DNA of 64,000 nt, taken from Craterostigma plantagineum. Its lineage: Eukaryota; Streptophyta; Magnoliopsida; Lamiales; Linderniaceae. Below the pieces are notes generated by a model. That model had not been told where the DNA came from. It worked only from the letters and a program-made list of their open reading frames with translations, and ran no database searches. The stretch spans positions 16,001-80,000 of the forward strand of contig JAPQWV010001606.1 in the NCBI GenBank assembly GCA_027422505.1, written 5' to 3'. Positions 54,518-64,000 of the stretch are shown piece after piece; positions within the stretch are counted from its first letter, which is position 1, and every line of letters starts with the position of its first letter. The translations under genes and the position numbers were made by a program.

Positions 54518-54518
54518 T
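54505..54518 (+). other. C3 polypurine tract at 3' LTR
   Basis: ACAGAGGGGGTGAT precedes TGTAGAATAC; it lies inside the last codons of the downstream ORF. Confidence 0.75.
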
Positions 54519-54871
54519 TGTAGAATACTATTTGTAATTGTGCTTGATTTCATTAGCTGTCCTTGTAATTAGGGGCGTTTTGTATAGTAGTCCTTAGATT
54601 AGGACTAGATTGATATTTATACCAAGTTTGTTTGGTATAAATACTTGTAAATCAATTGAGCTGAATAGAGAAAGTTTTTAGAATTGATCCGAAAGGCTTG
54701 CAATTCGATTTCTAGAGAGAGAAACAACAGTAACTTTCTCACTCTACTCGAATTCTCTCTCTATTGTTCTTCATTTGAGATTTTCGATCGAATTCAATTG
54801 CTTATCTAAACGATCGAATTACAATGAATTCTAGCCTAGGATCATAGAGTTGTTAATCGTGAGACCTAACA
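54519..54871 (+). repeat. C3 3' LTR
   Basis: 353 bp, with TATA-like TATAAATA at 54636-54643. It is followed by the TTGGA duplication. Confidence 0.95.
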
Positions 54872-54876
54872 TTGGA

Positions 54877-55261
54877 AGTAACCAATTAGGGTTACGATGA
54901 ACTAGAAATCAATATCTGAATCAAGTGCAGTAGTACTGAATATATAAATGTTTCTATATATAATCTATCCGAAATGTATACGATATACCTTGTTGAGTCA
55001 TTTTCTGTTGAATTTATCACGAACAATTTTTGGTTTTGTCATTATCCGCCCATAGTAAAATATTTCTGCATTCGTCAAATATCGGAACACATCTAAGTCA
55101 TGAAGTCATTAGATCACATAATCGCACCAAATAAAGTTACTGCATAGCGACACTCTTACGTACACGAATGGTACAAAACGGGATCAACAAAGTCTTAAGC
55201 ACACGACTTCCAACAAACATCATCAGACACTTAATTTAAAACATAGAAAAGAACAAAACAT
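54877..55261. other. Spacer between C3 and the first Ulp1 gene
   Basis: AT-rich, no gene or repeat recognised. It is the presumed 3' flank of the minus-strand gene that follows. Confidence 0.5.
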
Positions 55262-58083
55262 TCACTTAATTTCAGACGGCCAATGCCAATACGACAGGAA
55301 CATAGCGACCGTCAAATACTTTCTAAATTGAGAGACGTCCAAACCGGCTAGTTCAACCATCGTATCCTTTGCAAACATCAAGGAGAGGGCATTGCGTAGC
55401 ATGTGTACACCAGAATCTCTGCTGAGAAGGAAAATGATCAAATCATCAAATTACTTAATGTGTTTTAGGCAAATAAACAAAAAATATTTAGGAAAACCTG
55501 GAGGTCTGTTTCGGAATGCCAAGATGCTTCTCCACAGTAAATGGCTTTCCGCAAGTTGGGAGGCTTAAATCTTCTTGGAGAACCATAATGGCAGATTTTA
55601 TGCTCTCAAAAGCATCAGACGCAATCACACTTTCATCGGCATTCATTGAACTAGAGTGTACGATGGTCAGTTTTTGTGCATTTGGCGAGAAAATGCACAT
55701 AATCCAATTCACATCGTTAACCAAAAGTGGAATGACTGTTGTCTCTGACCTTCTCCATGGGCACGTAGGCCACGAATCCACCTTACTAAGAACAAATGGC
55801 CTAAGACTAGCTAAATCTATTTGTCGGTCTGCAGTGTGACGGAGCGTTACATATTTGGAAAATGCAGTGTTCATGAATGAGACCTTTTTCCTGCTAGTCG
55901 TGCATCGAATTTGCATCTCAATGAAGCCACGCAAGCATTCTCCGATATAAAGAAAAAAAATAATCAAATAGGTAAGTGAATCGTTAAATTATCAATAAAT
56001 TAATGCATGACAAACAAAAGACTTACATCGTCTCTCAAACAACCACCATCCTTCATAATAATACGCAAGAAAACTCTACCGATCTCAGTATTGAAAAGTC
56101 CCCGTACTTGTTGACGGGCCTCCATACAACATATCAATTCCACCGTTTTCGGAAGCAAATCTAGCTTCCATGCAATGTGCGCTTCGAGTTTCCGGAACTC
56201 ACGCGATCCTATTTTGGGTTTCTTGCATGCAGTGGATGTACTTTGGTCGGAAGATTGCAGTCTCTTTGAAGCCGAACGTTTTAAATCGACATCGAGGTAG
56301 CTGTTTTTGAACTCATCGATTGTTACGTTACCGAAAAATTAGCACCTTTATGAAAGCTCGTCTGTTTCAGTTTCCACCGGGAGTTCTTTCTGTTGCACAC
56401 TTGGGCCTGCATCGGTTGCTACAGATTTCACCGATTTATTCTTTCTGCTACTACAGGCAACAGAACTCCCCACTGCAGGGGTCTTTTTCGATGGGAGTTC
56501 TTTCTCTTTCATACTTGGGCCTGCATCGGTTGCTACAGATTTCACCGATTTATGCTTTCTGCTATTACAGGCAACAGAACTCACCACTGCAGGGGTCTTT
56601 TCTGGCGGGAGTTCTTTCAGTTTCACACTTGGGCCTGCATCGGTTGCTGCGACAGAACTCACCATTGCAGGGGTCTCCAAGTTTCACTGCATTAACAATC
56701 TTGTTCGGATGTCATCTTCAAAACAACTCATCGAAATGTAAGATGCGTTAGACTCTTCCGTCGTTGGTTCTTACACACTCTTGTGCACGACTGACGTTGA
56801 AACTGCATTGATTACAACTTTAAGTTTAGGAGATGTCTTCTTTTTCCAAGAATTTGTTTTCCAGCGACACGTTCGAGGGAGCATTGGATCCACATCTTCA
56901 ATCTTGGCTGCAAACTTTGCAGAAACACCAGGCTGATATTCATATGCAAGCACCTAATACAAACAGAATAAAATTATCAATTAGCCAGTAAAGAAGACAA
57001 ATAAGAAGTTACGTTCATAAGAAGTTATGTTCATAAAAACATAATCATACAGACGCAAAATACGTAATTCACATCAAAGAATACAAAATGAACTTGAAGT
57101 ACATGCACAAATCCTCCAAAGGTCAAACCTCGATATTGCTTTGTTTTCTTCTCCGAAACGCAGGACTTAAACGAAGACAGGTCCCTCCTTATCGATTACG
57201 GACCTCATTGCATGCATCAGTACCCCACGGGTAATTATTAAAATCATCAAAATTAGCAGCTAAATGAAATAATAGGAGGAATCAGAATTCCAGCTCTGGC
57301 ACTTCGTTCGTAGAGAACTTCAGCAACAAAGATTATGCTCGCAAACTTGAGCTTTTCAATGTTGACTAACACAGAAGATGACTGGCTATCCATGTCTTTA
57401 AATTTCTCAATAACATCATCCACACTAACTCTTCTTTTCGTTGGAAAGTGTCTCGAAATGAAACTATCATTCTCAATAACAGCAGGGGGTTTCGAACATA
57501 TCAACCAGTCAAAAAACAAAATTCAGTAGCAGAAAATCGCACAGGCTTTCCTCTCACAAGCATCCACACGTCATCAACTCCATTATCTTTAACCTGACAT
57601 TGCATCATATACCATATTACCCGACTGAAAGGCTGAAATTTTGAGCATGCGCAATTACGTTTCCAAATTGAGACTTACCAATCATCTCTTTCATCTCCAC
57701 TGCATTCAGTTTATTTGCAATAATACTGCAGGTCTCTGCATACTCTGAGCATTTCGATAATTTGCACGGTATAATTCTATCCTGGGGAAGCTCGGTTTCA
57801 AATACCACCTGCAGAAGACACATCGGAAACACTATTTATACTACAAATCAGATATGAAATCAGATACATTATTGAAGAAGAACGGAGAACATCACATACC
57901 CCATCGACAATTATGGCCATTCCTATAAGCGTTCTGAAAGATGGGTAACTCCTCTGGAAATGGATCAATTCGGAGAGACTTACAAGATTGCAAATACTCT
58001 ATACCGTTCGTTTGACTCAACAGAAGACCGATTGTTACAAGGTTTGAATAGGTTAAGCTTTGAGTTTGGTGACCCACAAACAA
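55262..58083 (-). pseudogene. DUF1985/Ulp1 (C48) gene 1, catalytic triad replaced
   Basis: Minus-strand, several exons. The N-terminal part shows DUF1985: VWMLVRGKPVRFSATEF and FLTG near 57560, KRRVSVDDVIEKF near 57430 and YPWGTDACNEV near 57220. A linker with 114-bp repeats (56379-56678) follows, then the C48 fold: ECLRGFIEMQ near 55940, VIPLLVNDVNWIMCIF near 55735 and, in a last exon, RDSGVHMLRNALSLMF near 55410, ending at TGA 55262. In Ulp1 proteases the triad is His (before Trp), Asp 17 residues on, and Cys in DCGV. Here these are Asn, His and Ser. The family removes SUMO-like tags; this copy should be inactive. The 480-bp core frame (55967-55488) is uninterrupted. Such genes are often carried by plant transposons. 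Exon limits are not proven. Confidence 0.78.
56379..56678 (-). repeat. 114-bp tandem repeat inside Ulp1 gene 1
   Basis: Two and a partial third copies (starting 56379, 56493 and 56607) with period 114 bp (38 codons). On the minus strand they encode ELPPEKTPAVVSSVAC, SRKHKSVKSV and ATDAGPS units. It keeps one reading frame and lies in the linker between DUF1985 and the protease domain. The third copy lacks about 40 bp. Confidence 0.9.
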
Positions 58084-58828
58084 TTTTATTTTTTTTCATT
58101 TTTTTTCAAGGTATTTTTTGTTTTTTCTTTTTTTTACTTATCGCAGAAGCAGTCGCTAACACTTATATAAAAAAAGGGGCCAGGTAGGGTTACGACAGTT
58201 TAGATGACATTATAGTATTATGTTTTCTCTGCCAAGTTAGTAGTGTTAGTAGTCTGGTCTCACACAGTTGACATGTTATTTTTATAATTTGTGTAACATA
58301 AGAATTGAAATTATAATCACTCCCATGATCATGAGAGGAAAAGGTATAGAAATAAATATTATATCATCGTTTTCATGCACAGATACAAAAATGTCGGTAG
58401 TGCAAACTTATAGTATACGAAGGAAATCAGGTCATCAATCTAAAAATATCTCAAAACAAATGCCATCAAATGTCATAAAAACGCATTCACAAAGTCTCTT
58501 TGTAAGCCATCTTGTTTACCAGGTTGTCTGTGATTTAATAAATTCTCAGTGCATGGCCACTTGTGGTACGACTATGTCAAACCAATAATAAACATTACTG
58601 AAATTAATACCGCGATAATAACATATATATCGGATAATAATCATGTGACAACAGTATTGGGCTAATGCCTGTAAATATATGTACCAGGTGTAGCAGAAAC
58701 TTTTGTTCAATGCACAAATTTGACTACTTTTTTAACAACACACAGTCATTGTAATAACAAAAGTAGATGTTTGTTCACATTGCAAGGGACTAACATTCTA
58801 GAGAAATATGAATTGCACAATCTGCTAC
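58084..58828. other. Spacer between the two Ulp1 genes
   Basis: AT-rich with long T runs near 58085-58140. A plus frame at 58268-58588 has no recognisable content. I see no gene or repeat. Confidence 0.5.
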
Positions 58829-59582
58829 TTATATCCATTTGTTGTAGGCAAGACCCACTGTCAGATATTTTCTAAAATCTTCTATGTGACGCTTTGTAAT
58901 TTCGTAAATAGAATCATCAGAGAACATTAAAGCAAACGCTGAACGCAAGACGTACACACCACACTCCCCACTGTTCCAGAAGATCAGAAGAATGGATCAA
59001 CGATTTCAGACAATGGCACGTATGAAATATATGCATGAACAAAACAAAATTCTTAGCTTACGCGATAGCTTGCCGAGGGTATTTTTCGTCTCGCGTAATG
59101 GAGAATTCTGTACGGTCAGTTGTCAACCCAAGATGTTCAAGCAGAAATTGCATGGTGTGTAATGTCTTACCAAAAGCGTGGTTGAAAAATCTCATATTTA
59201 TATCACACGTTATGTCTGAATCGTGAACAACAACAGTCAGTGCTTTGTAGTCCACTATTGTAAGAACTCAATGACACTGATTGACGTTCACTGGCACCAC
59301 AATTAAATTAGTTTCTTTCCATGGTGTTGCGGGCCAGCCAGCCAACATTCCTTCAGCATAAGGTTTGATCACAGAAAGGTTGGATTCCCTTCCAATAGGT
59401 AATCTGATGTAAATATATTGCTGAATGCAGTATTCATAAATGCAATGGAACGGCGTGCAAGCCTTGTTTTTCGTTGAAGTTCAATAAATCCGCGCAAGCA
59501 TTCATCAATATGCTGCATGAACCCAATTTTCATTCAAGCATATTACGACAATTATGGTTGGAAAGTATCACATGATATACCT

Positions 59583-60048
59583 TGTAACGACCCGTCCCAT
59601 ACCGGGTGTTACTAAGCATCGGTCCCTACTAGGACCAGTGGGGTTGGGCCCACTACACTCCGACTGATAGTCTGGCCCCACTGTACTACCATTTAACCTT
59701 TTAGCGTTCTTCGTGCACTCGCTCACACGCACCCTGAGAAACTTCCCAAGAGGTCACCCATCCCTAGATTGGCCCGAGTCAAGCACGCTTAACTTCGGAG
59801 TTTCTATAGATGGACTCCCGAAAAGGTAGGTCGACCTTGGTGATATGAGTAGTACTATCAATTCCTTATACGATTCTTAGCCTGACACGCCCATACATTG
59901 TCAGTCTTAGGATCCCCTCTCATTTGGGTGTCGGATCGGTTCGTTCACGTACCCCTTCGCCTAGAAGCCTGCCAGGAGCCGCTCCTTATCCGTGCACCTC
60001 TCTGGCACCGGCGATCACTCTCCGCCCTCATCGGGCCCGGGCGTCACA
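59583..60048 (-). repeat. Cassandra LTR (left)
   Basis: 466 bp, containing the 5S-like segment at 59740-59856. Short plus frames over it are chance readings repeated in each copy. Confidence 0.88.
59740..59856 (-). promoter_or_regulatory. 5S-rRNA-like segment in Cassandra LTR (left copy)
   Basis: On the minus strand CTCCGAAGTTAAGCGTGCTT matches plant 5S rRNA, followed by GGGTGACCTCTTGGGAAG as in the 5S 3' half. It includes the region of the pol III internal promoter. Related copies are at 60278-60394 and 60817-60933. The rest diverges from 5S, so this is not a ribosomal gene. Confidence 0.88.
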
Positions 60049-60120
60049 TGCCCACCAGCTTCCGCCTGGTTCGTCCCCGAACCAGCACCGTACTGCGAGA
60101 GGTTGTACTCTGATACCACC
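60049..60120 (-). other. Cassandra internal domain 1
   Basis: 72 bp. Primer site GGTGGTATCAGAGT is at 60120-60107 on the minus strand, and a purine-rich GGCGGAAGCTGGTGGGCA lies at the other end as likely polypurine tract. Confidence 0.82.
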
Positions 60121-60587
60121 TGTAACGACCCGTCCCGTACCGGGTGTCACTATAGCATCGGTCCCTACTGGGCCAGTGGGGTTGGGCCCACCACACTCCG
60201 AATGATAGTCTGGCCCCACTGTACCACCATTTAACCTTTTAGCGTGCTTCGTGCACTCGCTCATACGCACCCTGAGAAACTTCCCAAGGGGTCACCCATC
60301 CCTAAATTGGCCCAAGTCAAGCACGCTTAACTTCGGAGTTTCTACAGATGGACTCCCGAAAAGGTAGGTCGACCTTGGTGATATGAGTAGTACTATCAAT
60401 TTCCTTATACGATTCTTAGCCTGACACGCCCATACATTGTCAGTCTCAAGATCCCCTCTCATTCGGGTGTCGGATCGGTTCGTTCACGTGCCCCTTCGCC
60501 TAGAAGCCTGCCAGGAGCCGCTCCTTATCCGTGCACCTCTCTGGCACCGGCGATCACTCCTCGCCCTCGTCGGCCCTTGGCGTCACA
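60121..60587 (-). repeat. Cassandra LTR (middle)
   Basis: 467 bp, close copy of the left LTR with scattered substitutions; 5S-like segment at 60278-60394. Confidence 0.88.
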
Positions 60588-60659
60588 TGCCCACTAGCTT
60601 CCGCCTGGTTCGTCCCCGAACCAGCACCGTACTGCGAGAGGTTGTACTCTGATACCACC
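60588..60659 (-). other. Cassandra internal domain 2
   Basis: 72 bp, near-identical to 60049-60120, with the same primer site next to the right-hand LTR. Confidence 0.82.
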
Positions 60660-61126
60660 TGTAACGACCGTCCCATACCGGGTGTCACTATAGTATCGGT
60701 CCCTACTGGGACTAGTGGGGTTGGGCCCACCACACTCCGACTGATAGTCTGGCCCCACTGTACCACCATTTAACCGTTTAGCGTACTTCGTTCACTCGCT
60801 CACACGCACCCTGGGAAACTTTCCAAGGGGTCACCCATCCCTAGATTGGCCCAAGTCAAACACGCTTAACTTCGGAGTTTCTATAGATGGACTCCCGAAA
60901 AGGTAGGTCGACCTTGGTGATATGAGTAGTACTATCTATTCCCTTATACGATTCTTAGCCTGACACGCCCATACATTGTCAGCCTCAGGATTCCCTCTCA
61001 TTCGGGTGTCGGATCGGTTCGTTCACGTACCCCTTCACCTAGAAGCCTGCGAGGAGCCGCTCCTTATCCGTGCACCTCTCTGGCACCGGCGATCACTCCC
61101 CGCCCTCATCGGCCTCGGGCGTCACA
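60660..61126 (-). repeat. Cassandra LTR (right)
   Basis: 467 bp; 5S-like segment at 60817-60933. On the minus strand it is the first LTR of the array and begins TGTGACGCCCGAGG. Confidence 0.88.
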
Positions 61127-61830
61127 TACCTCATCAAGCAGCCATGCAGCATTTTTCATCGGGTTTTTAGAAACAGTTTGTCACGCTGCATACGTAAATA
61201 TCCAGTAACGTACACATCTGCGCTCATATTTTCAATGTTTATGGATACATGGCGGAACATATCAAAAATTCTACTGATACGAATATCAAATGCAGTTCTG
61301 ACAGAACTACTTCTTCCAGCATCTGAAACGGAGTTTGGCGACGAATTCATGGGAATGACTGTACGCTTCCTTTTTTTATACCATTGCTGAAATAGTTTGT
61401 TTTTCTAGGGCTGTTGTTGTTGCTTCTTTGCCAGATGCACTTCAGTACCTGTTGATCGGAGTGGATTATGCAGTTCTGTAGGGAATGTGTCTCCTGAACA
61501 TTGATGACTAAGAAGGTTAATAGCAAAATAAAAATGTAATGATGTTTCTATATATTGTCAGGAAACAGTCGTATACCGAATTTTGTCTCTATTGTCAGCA
61601 ACTTGTGATTCATTTGTTGAAAATGTTGATCAATCATGTCCCCATATTCTTCAGCATAGCGGCGTGAACATCGTATCTTGTCTGTAACGCATCAAAGCTC
61701 TGCGAAGCATGTTCTGCATAACCATCGATCTTCCTGTCAATATGGCCAATCATCTGGCTTATTGCACTCTGCAATTCCCCAAAAGTTCTTTGTAAAAAAT
61801 TTCGAATCTCATTCATCATCGCGAGTGCAG

Positions 61831-62228
61831 TAAAAATTACTATGATTATTTTTCTCCTACAACAATGAGATTTATATATGCAAAAGGTGACCTACATAGA
61901 TTGGACAACAATTAATGTTACCTCTACAAACACGTCCATCTGAAATTATTAATGAAGGACACTAATACGATCAACTCGATGCTGAAAAGTTTCCAAATGG
62001 AAAATTAGTGCATGAATTAATAAAGGACTGGAAGACTAACGGTTTCTCCACCCCACTCCCCCATGAGACCAAATTCATTTCTACAATAATTTTTTTTTGG
62101 TAAAATGATTCATTTACCACAAGCTTAATCTGGGAGTTACATCACACCACATACAGAATCAAAACAACCCCTATGACTGATACCAATTAATAACAATTTC
62201 TACAATAATTAATTAGGTAGTTATGCAT
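61831..62228. other. Spacer right of Ulp1 gene 2
   Basis: AT-rich, with a T run at 62092-62100. No gene recognised; it may include the 5' part of the Ulp1 gene. Confidence 0.45.
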
Positions 62229-62393
62229 GGAAAGCTGTTAGCTGTCCTTCAGCCGCTAACTCATAGCTCAAGAACTCCTATAGATAAGTATGGTAGACCC
62301 TTACTGGATTCCTCCTTGTATTTAGCGTCGGAATCCTCGGGTCATTTAGCATCATCTTGGCAATCTCTCATCCTTATCAGGAAGCTCGCTGCC
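62229..62393 (+). repeat. 165-bp direct repeat, copy 1
   Basis: Begins GGAAAGCTGTTAGCTGTCCT. Copy 2 at 63836-64000 is cut by the window edge, so the true repeat is at least 165 bp. The distance between copy starts is 1,607 bp. Confidence 0.95.
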
Positions 62394-63835
62394 GCTTTTT
62401 CTTTTGTATTTTAGATTCCCCAGGGTCCTATAAAAGAAGACAAAGAATTTCATTTCTTTTTAAGACTAGACTGAGATTTCATAATTCCATAAGTGATGCA
62501 CGAAATCATTGTAGTTTGATGGATGTTGCTTTTTGCAGTGTCCAGGAATCTCTACTGTCGCTGCAAGGTCCATACTGTACTGAAGATACTAGTCCATCCC
62601 GGATTAAGTGCCTAAGGAACTAACCCATAAAACAGGTTATGATCTCCTTAGAGCCGTTATCATGGGTGACCGACCATAGGGGTTATGACGGGGAAAGCCG
62701 CCCGATCTAATCTATTACGCAGGAAAGGGAACAAGAACTCGAGGCTCAGTGAAGTGGGTTCAACAGACTGAAATATCGATTCGAACGGAGATCCACAGCC
62801 TAGTACAAATAGGTGGCAGCTAAAAGTGTGGGCACCCTAGTAAGATGAGATAAGGCCCCGCCTGAGAGGGACGCGTAGGGAGAGCTATATAAGGGGTAGC
62901 TTTCCCGGTCGGATAAACACCTGCAGTAAAACATGGAATCACCTACCAGATAGACAGCATATTCCAAGGCTTTAGCGGGTCATTCCCCTGTACAGTAGAA
63001 CATTAGGCAGCAGCGAACCTTGGTGATTCTGAAAGGGGATTGACGCTGCAATCAGAAGCAACATCATATCTTGAGGATTCCATTAGAAAACTAAAGTAAA
63101 CGAATCCTTCGACAGCTACAATACAAGACGGCGGGCATTGTTAGACTAGGGAGATCGCAACTCCTGACTCCAGCTTGTTGGATACGTCCTAACGCCTGAT
63201 TGGGGGAGTGGTGGTCCCCAATCCCTTAAGTACCAAAAGAAAAGGAGAAGGCATGTCAGGGTGAAGAAGGTGGCTCCATACGGTGAGAACAAGAGGGATG
63301 CATAAATAAAAGAGGAAAAGACGCTCCTAATCAGGTAGAAAGTCTTATTTATAGATTGCTTTTGTGAGTGAGAGGCCCCACGAAGGAGGGTGGTGTCCCA
63401 GGTTGTGGGTATTCTACCCCCCTGTGACCCCCCCTTGCTTTCATTTAGCTCTTCTTTGAAGGAAGGAGGTGGTTCGCTTTTAAGCCCGGAAGGGTAGCAC
63501 ACAACAAGAGCAGCTCTATGAATAGCTCCTTTGGGGGGACAGCATACGGACAGGGCTCCATCAGGGCTTCGTCCATGCTCTCCTCTCCCTTATGTATCCC
63601 TCACCGGTGGTGGACCAAAGCAGAACTTTGGCCCTCGTACACGCTTATCACATCCGGAAAAGGCTGATTGAGAAAGTGGTCCGGGAGTTGTTACCTATAT
63701 AATCAAAAAGATTACTCTGTAGGAATCCTAGAACCCTTTAAGAAGCCCTAAAAAGACACATAAAGCCAATCTAGGATAAACCTAAGAGTCCTATAGCTCC
63801 ATAAGACATCTAGCTCAGTAACTCTCTTGGCTTTC

Positions 63836-64000
63836 GGAAAGCTGTTAGCTGTCCTTCAGCCGCTAACTCATAGCTCAAGAACTCCTATAGATAAGTATGG
63901 TAGACCCTTACTGGATTCCTCCTTGTATTTAGCGTCGGAATCCTCGGGTCATTTAGCATCATCTTGGCAATCTCTCATCCTTATCAGGAAGCTCGCTGCC
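63836..64000 (+). repeat. 165-bp direct repeat, copy 2 (window edge)
   Basis: No difference from copy 1 found by eye. It could be a second LTR of an element whose internal part is 62394-63835, or a mitochondrial-type repeat. No primer site or polypurine tract is seen beside either copy, which argues against an LTR. Confidence 0.95.

Larger units (their letters stand above)
44256..54871 (+). mobile_element. C3: Sirevirus (10.6 kb), gag internally deleted
   Basis: LTRs 44256-44606 and 54519-54871 are flanked by TTGGA (44251-44255 and 54872-54876). Same family as C1. It contains short gag, integrase, RT, RNase H, post-pol repeats and the C-terminal half of the downstream ORF. The gag zinc knuckle, coiled coil and protease are missing. 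By eye about eight to ten LTR differences. Confidence 0.95.
59583..61126 (-). mobile_element. Cassandra-type TRIM retrotransposon, three-LTR tandem array
   Basis: Three LTRs of 466-467 bp (59583-60048, 60121-60587 and 60660-61126) are separated by two 72-bp internal domains. The whole array is flanked by TACCT (59578-59582 and 61127-61131). On the minus strand each LTR runs TGTGACGCCC...TCGTTACA and each internal domain opens GGTGGTATCAGAGT, the initiator-Met primer site. Each LTR contains 5S-rRNA-like sequence, the mark of Cassandra. No coding capacity, so it depends on other elements for mobility. Confidence 0.9.
58829..61830 (-). pseudogene. Ulp1 (C48) gene 2, triad retained, split by Cassandra
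   Basis: Paralogue of gene 1. 61819-61634 holds a helical linker (MMNEIRNFLQRTFGELQSAI). 61350-61156 is a linker of unknown type. After the Cassandra insertion (59583-61126), ECLRGFIELQ lies near 59490 and AFMNTAFSN near 59440. VVPVNVNQCH is near 59300, then a TGA in place of the usual Trp, and VVVHDSD near 59245 with Asp 17 residues after His. The last exon has ECGVYVLRSAFALMF near 58960 and ends TAA at 58829. All three triad residues are therefore present in the expected spacing, but the nonsense codon and frame changes (near 59400 and 59060) disable it. DUF1985 was not found for this copy. Confidence 0.75.
62229..64000. other. Compositionally distinct block, possible organellar (mitochondrial) insert
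   Basis: From 62229 the sequence is more balanced in base composition and lacks the AT-rich, repeat-laden texture of the rest. A 165-bp sequence opens it and recurs exactly or nearly so at 63836-64000. The longest frame (minus 63502-63146, 118 aa) starts MCYPSGLKSEPPPSFKEELN, has a hydrophobic stretch (SSFIYASLLFSPYGATFFTL) and resembles the anonymous frames of plant mitochondrial intergenic DNA; I cannot name it. No organellar gene is recognised, so the origin is a guess from texture. Confidence 0.35.

Noticed and set aside
59740..60933. Three 5S ribosomal RNA genes
   Set aside because: Only part matches 5S. Each copy lies inside an LTR with primer sites between copies, so these are Cassandra LTRs.
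59898..61390. Recurrent plus-strand frames of 60-106 aa
   Set aside because: The same frame reappears in each Cassandra LTR copy; no codon conservation or known domain.

Overview
This window is plant nuclear DNA, almost certainly from a eudicot. The evidence is Ty1/copia Sireviruses with initiator-Met tRNA primer sites and AGGGGGAG polypurine tracts, a Helitron with a HUH Rep domain, a MULE with a 9-bp target duplication, a Cassandra TRIM carrying 5S-like sequence, and DUF1985/Ulp1-type genes. I found no ordinary host gene, tRNA gene or CRISPR. The window is a stack of nested mobile elements, most of which can be delimited by LTRs and target-site duplications (TSDs).

Layout. The oldest layer is a minus-strand Helitron transposase gene, seen in pieces at 29691-29118, 7182-5324 and 2069-1552. 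It is interrupted by three retrotransposons: C1 (1-1551, minus, runs off the left edge), C2 (2070-5323, minus, a deleted copia element) and D (7183-29117, plus, TSD CAGTG). D itself carries a MULE in its leader (8069-10322, TSD CAATTCAGT) and a young Sirevirus, A, in its gag (11930-25608, TSD GATAC). To the right, a zone of diverged direct repeats is split by Sirevirus B (30576-43344, minus, TSD AAGGG) and then by Sirevirus C3 (44256-54871, plus, TSD TTGGA; same family as C1). Beyond it lie two paralogous minus-strand Ulp1 (C48) genes, 58083-55262 and 61830-58829. The second is split by a three-LTR Cassandra array (59583-61126, TSD TACCT). The right end (62229-64000) has a different texture, bears a 165-bp direct repeat and may be organellar DNA.

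The most interesting content is shared by the Sireviruses. A, B, C3 and the wreck of D all have, downstream of pol, remains of one large extra ORF (about 1,200 codons in A). Its order is a globular N domain, an acidic and Thr/Pro-rich linker, and a C domain ending in a coiled, basic motif. A, B and C3 also carry dense arrays of a short family-specific CG-rich motif, and each array occurs twice, in the 5' leader and again between pol and the extra ORF. A, B and D share a stop, pyrimidine tract and GCAG at the gag/pol boundary. The two Ulp1 genes contrast: one keeps the His, Asp and Cys of the triad but has a nonsense codon, and the other has lost all three residues while staying open over the core.

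Limits: boundaries were read by eye. LTR differences are hand counts, family names rest on recognised motifs, and no search was run.
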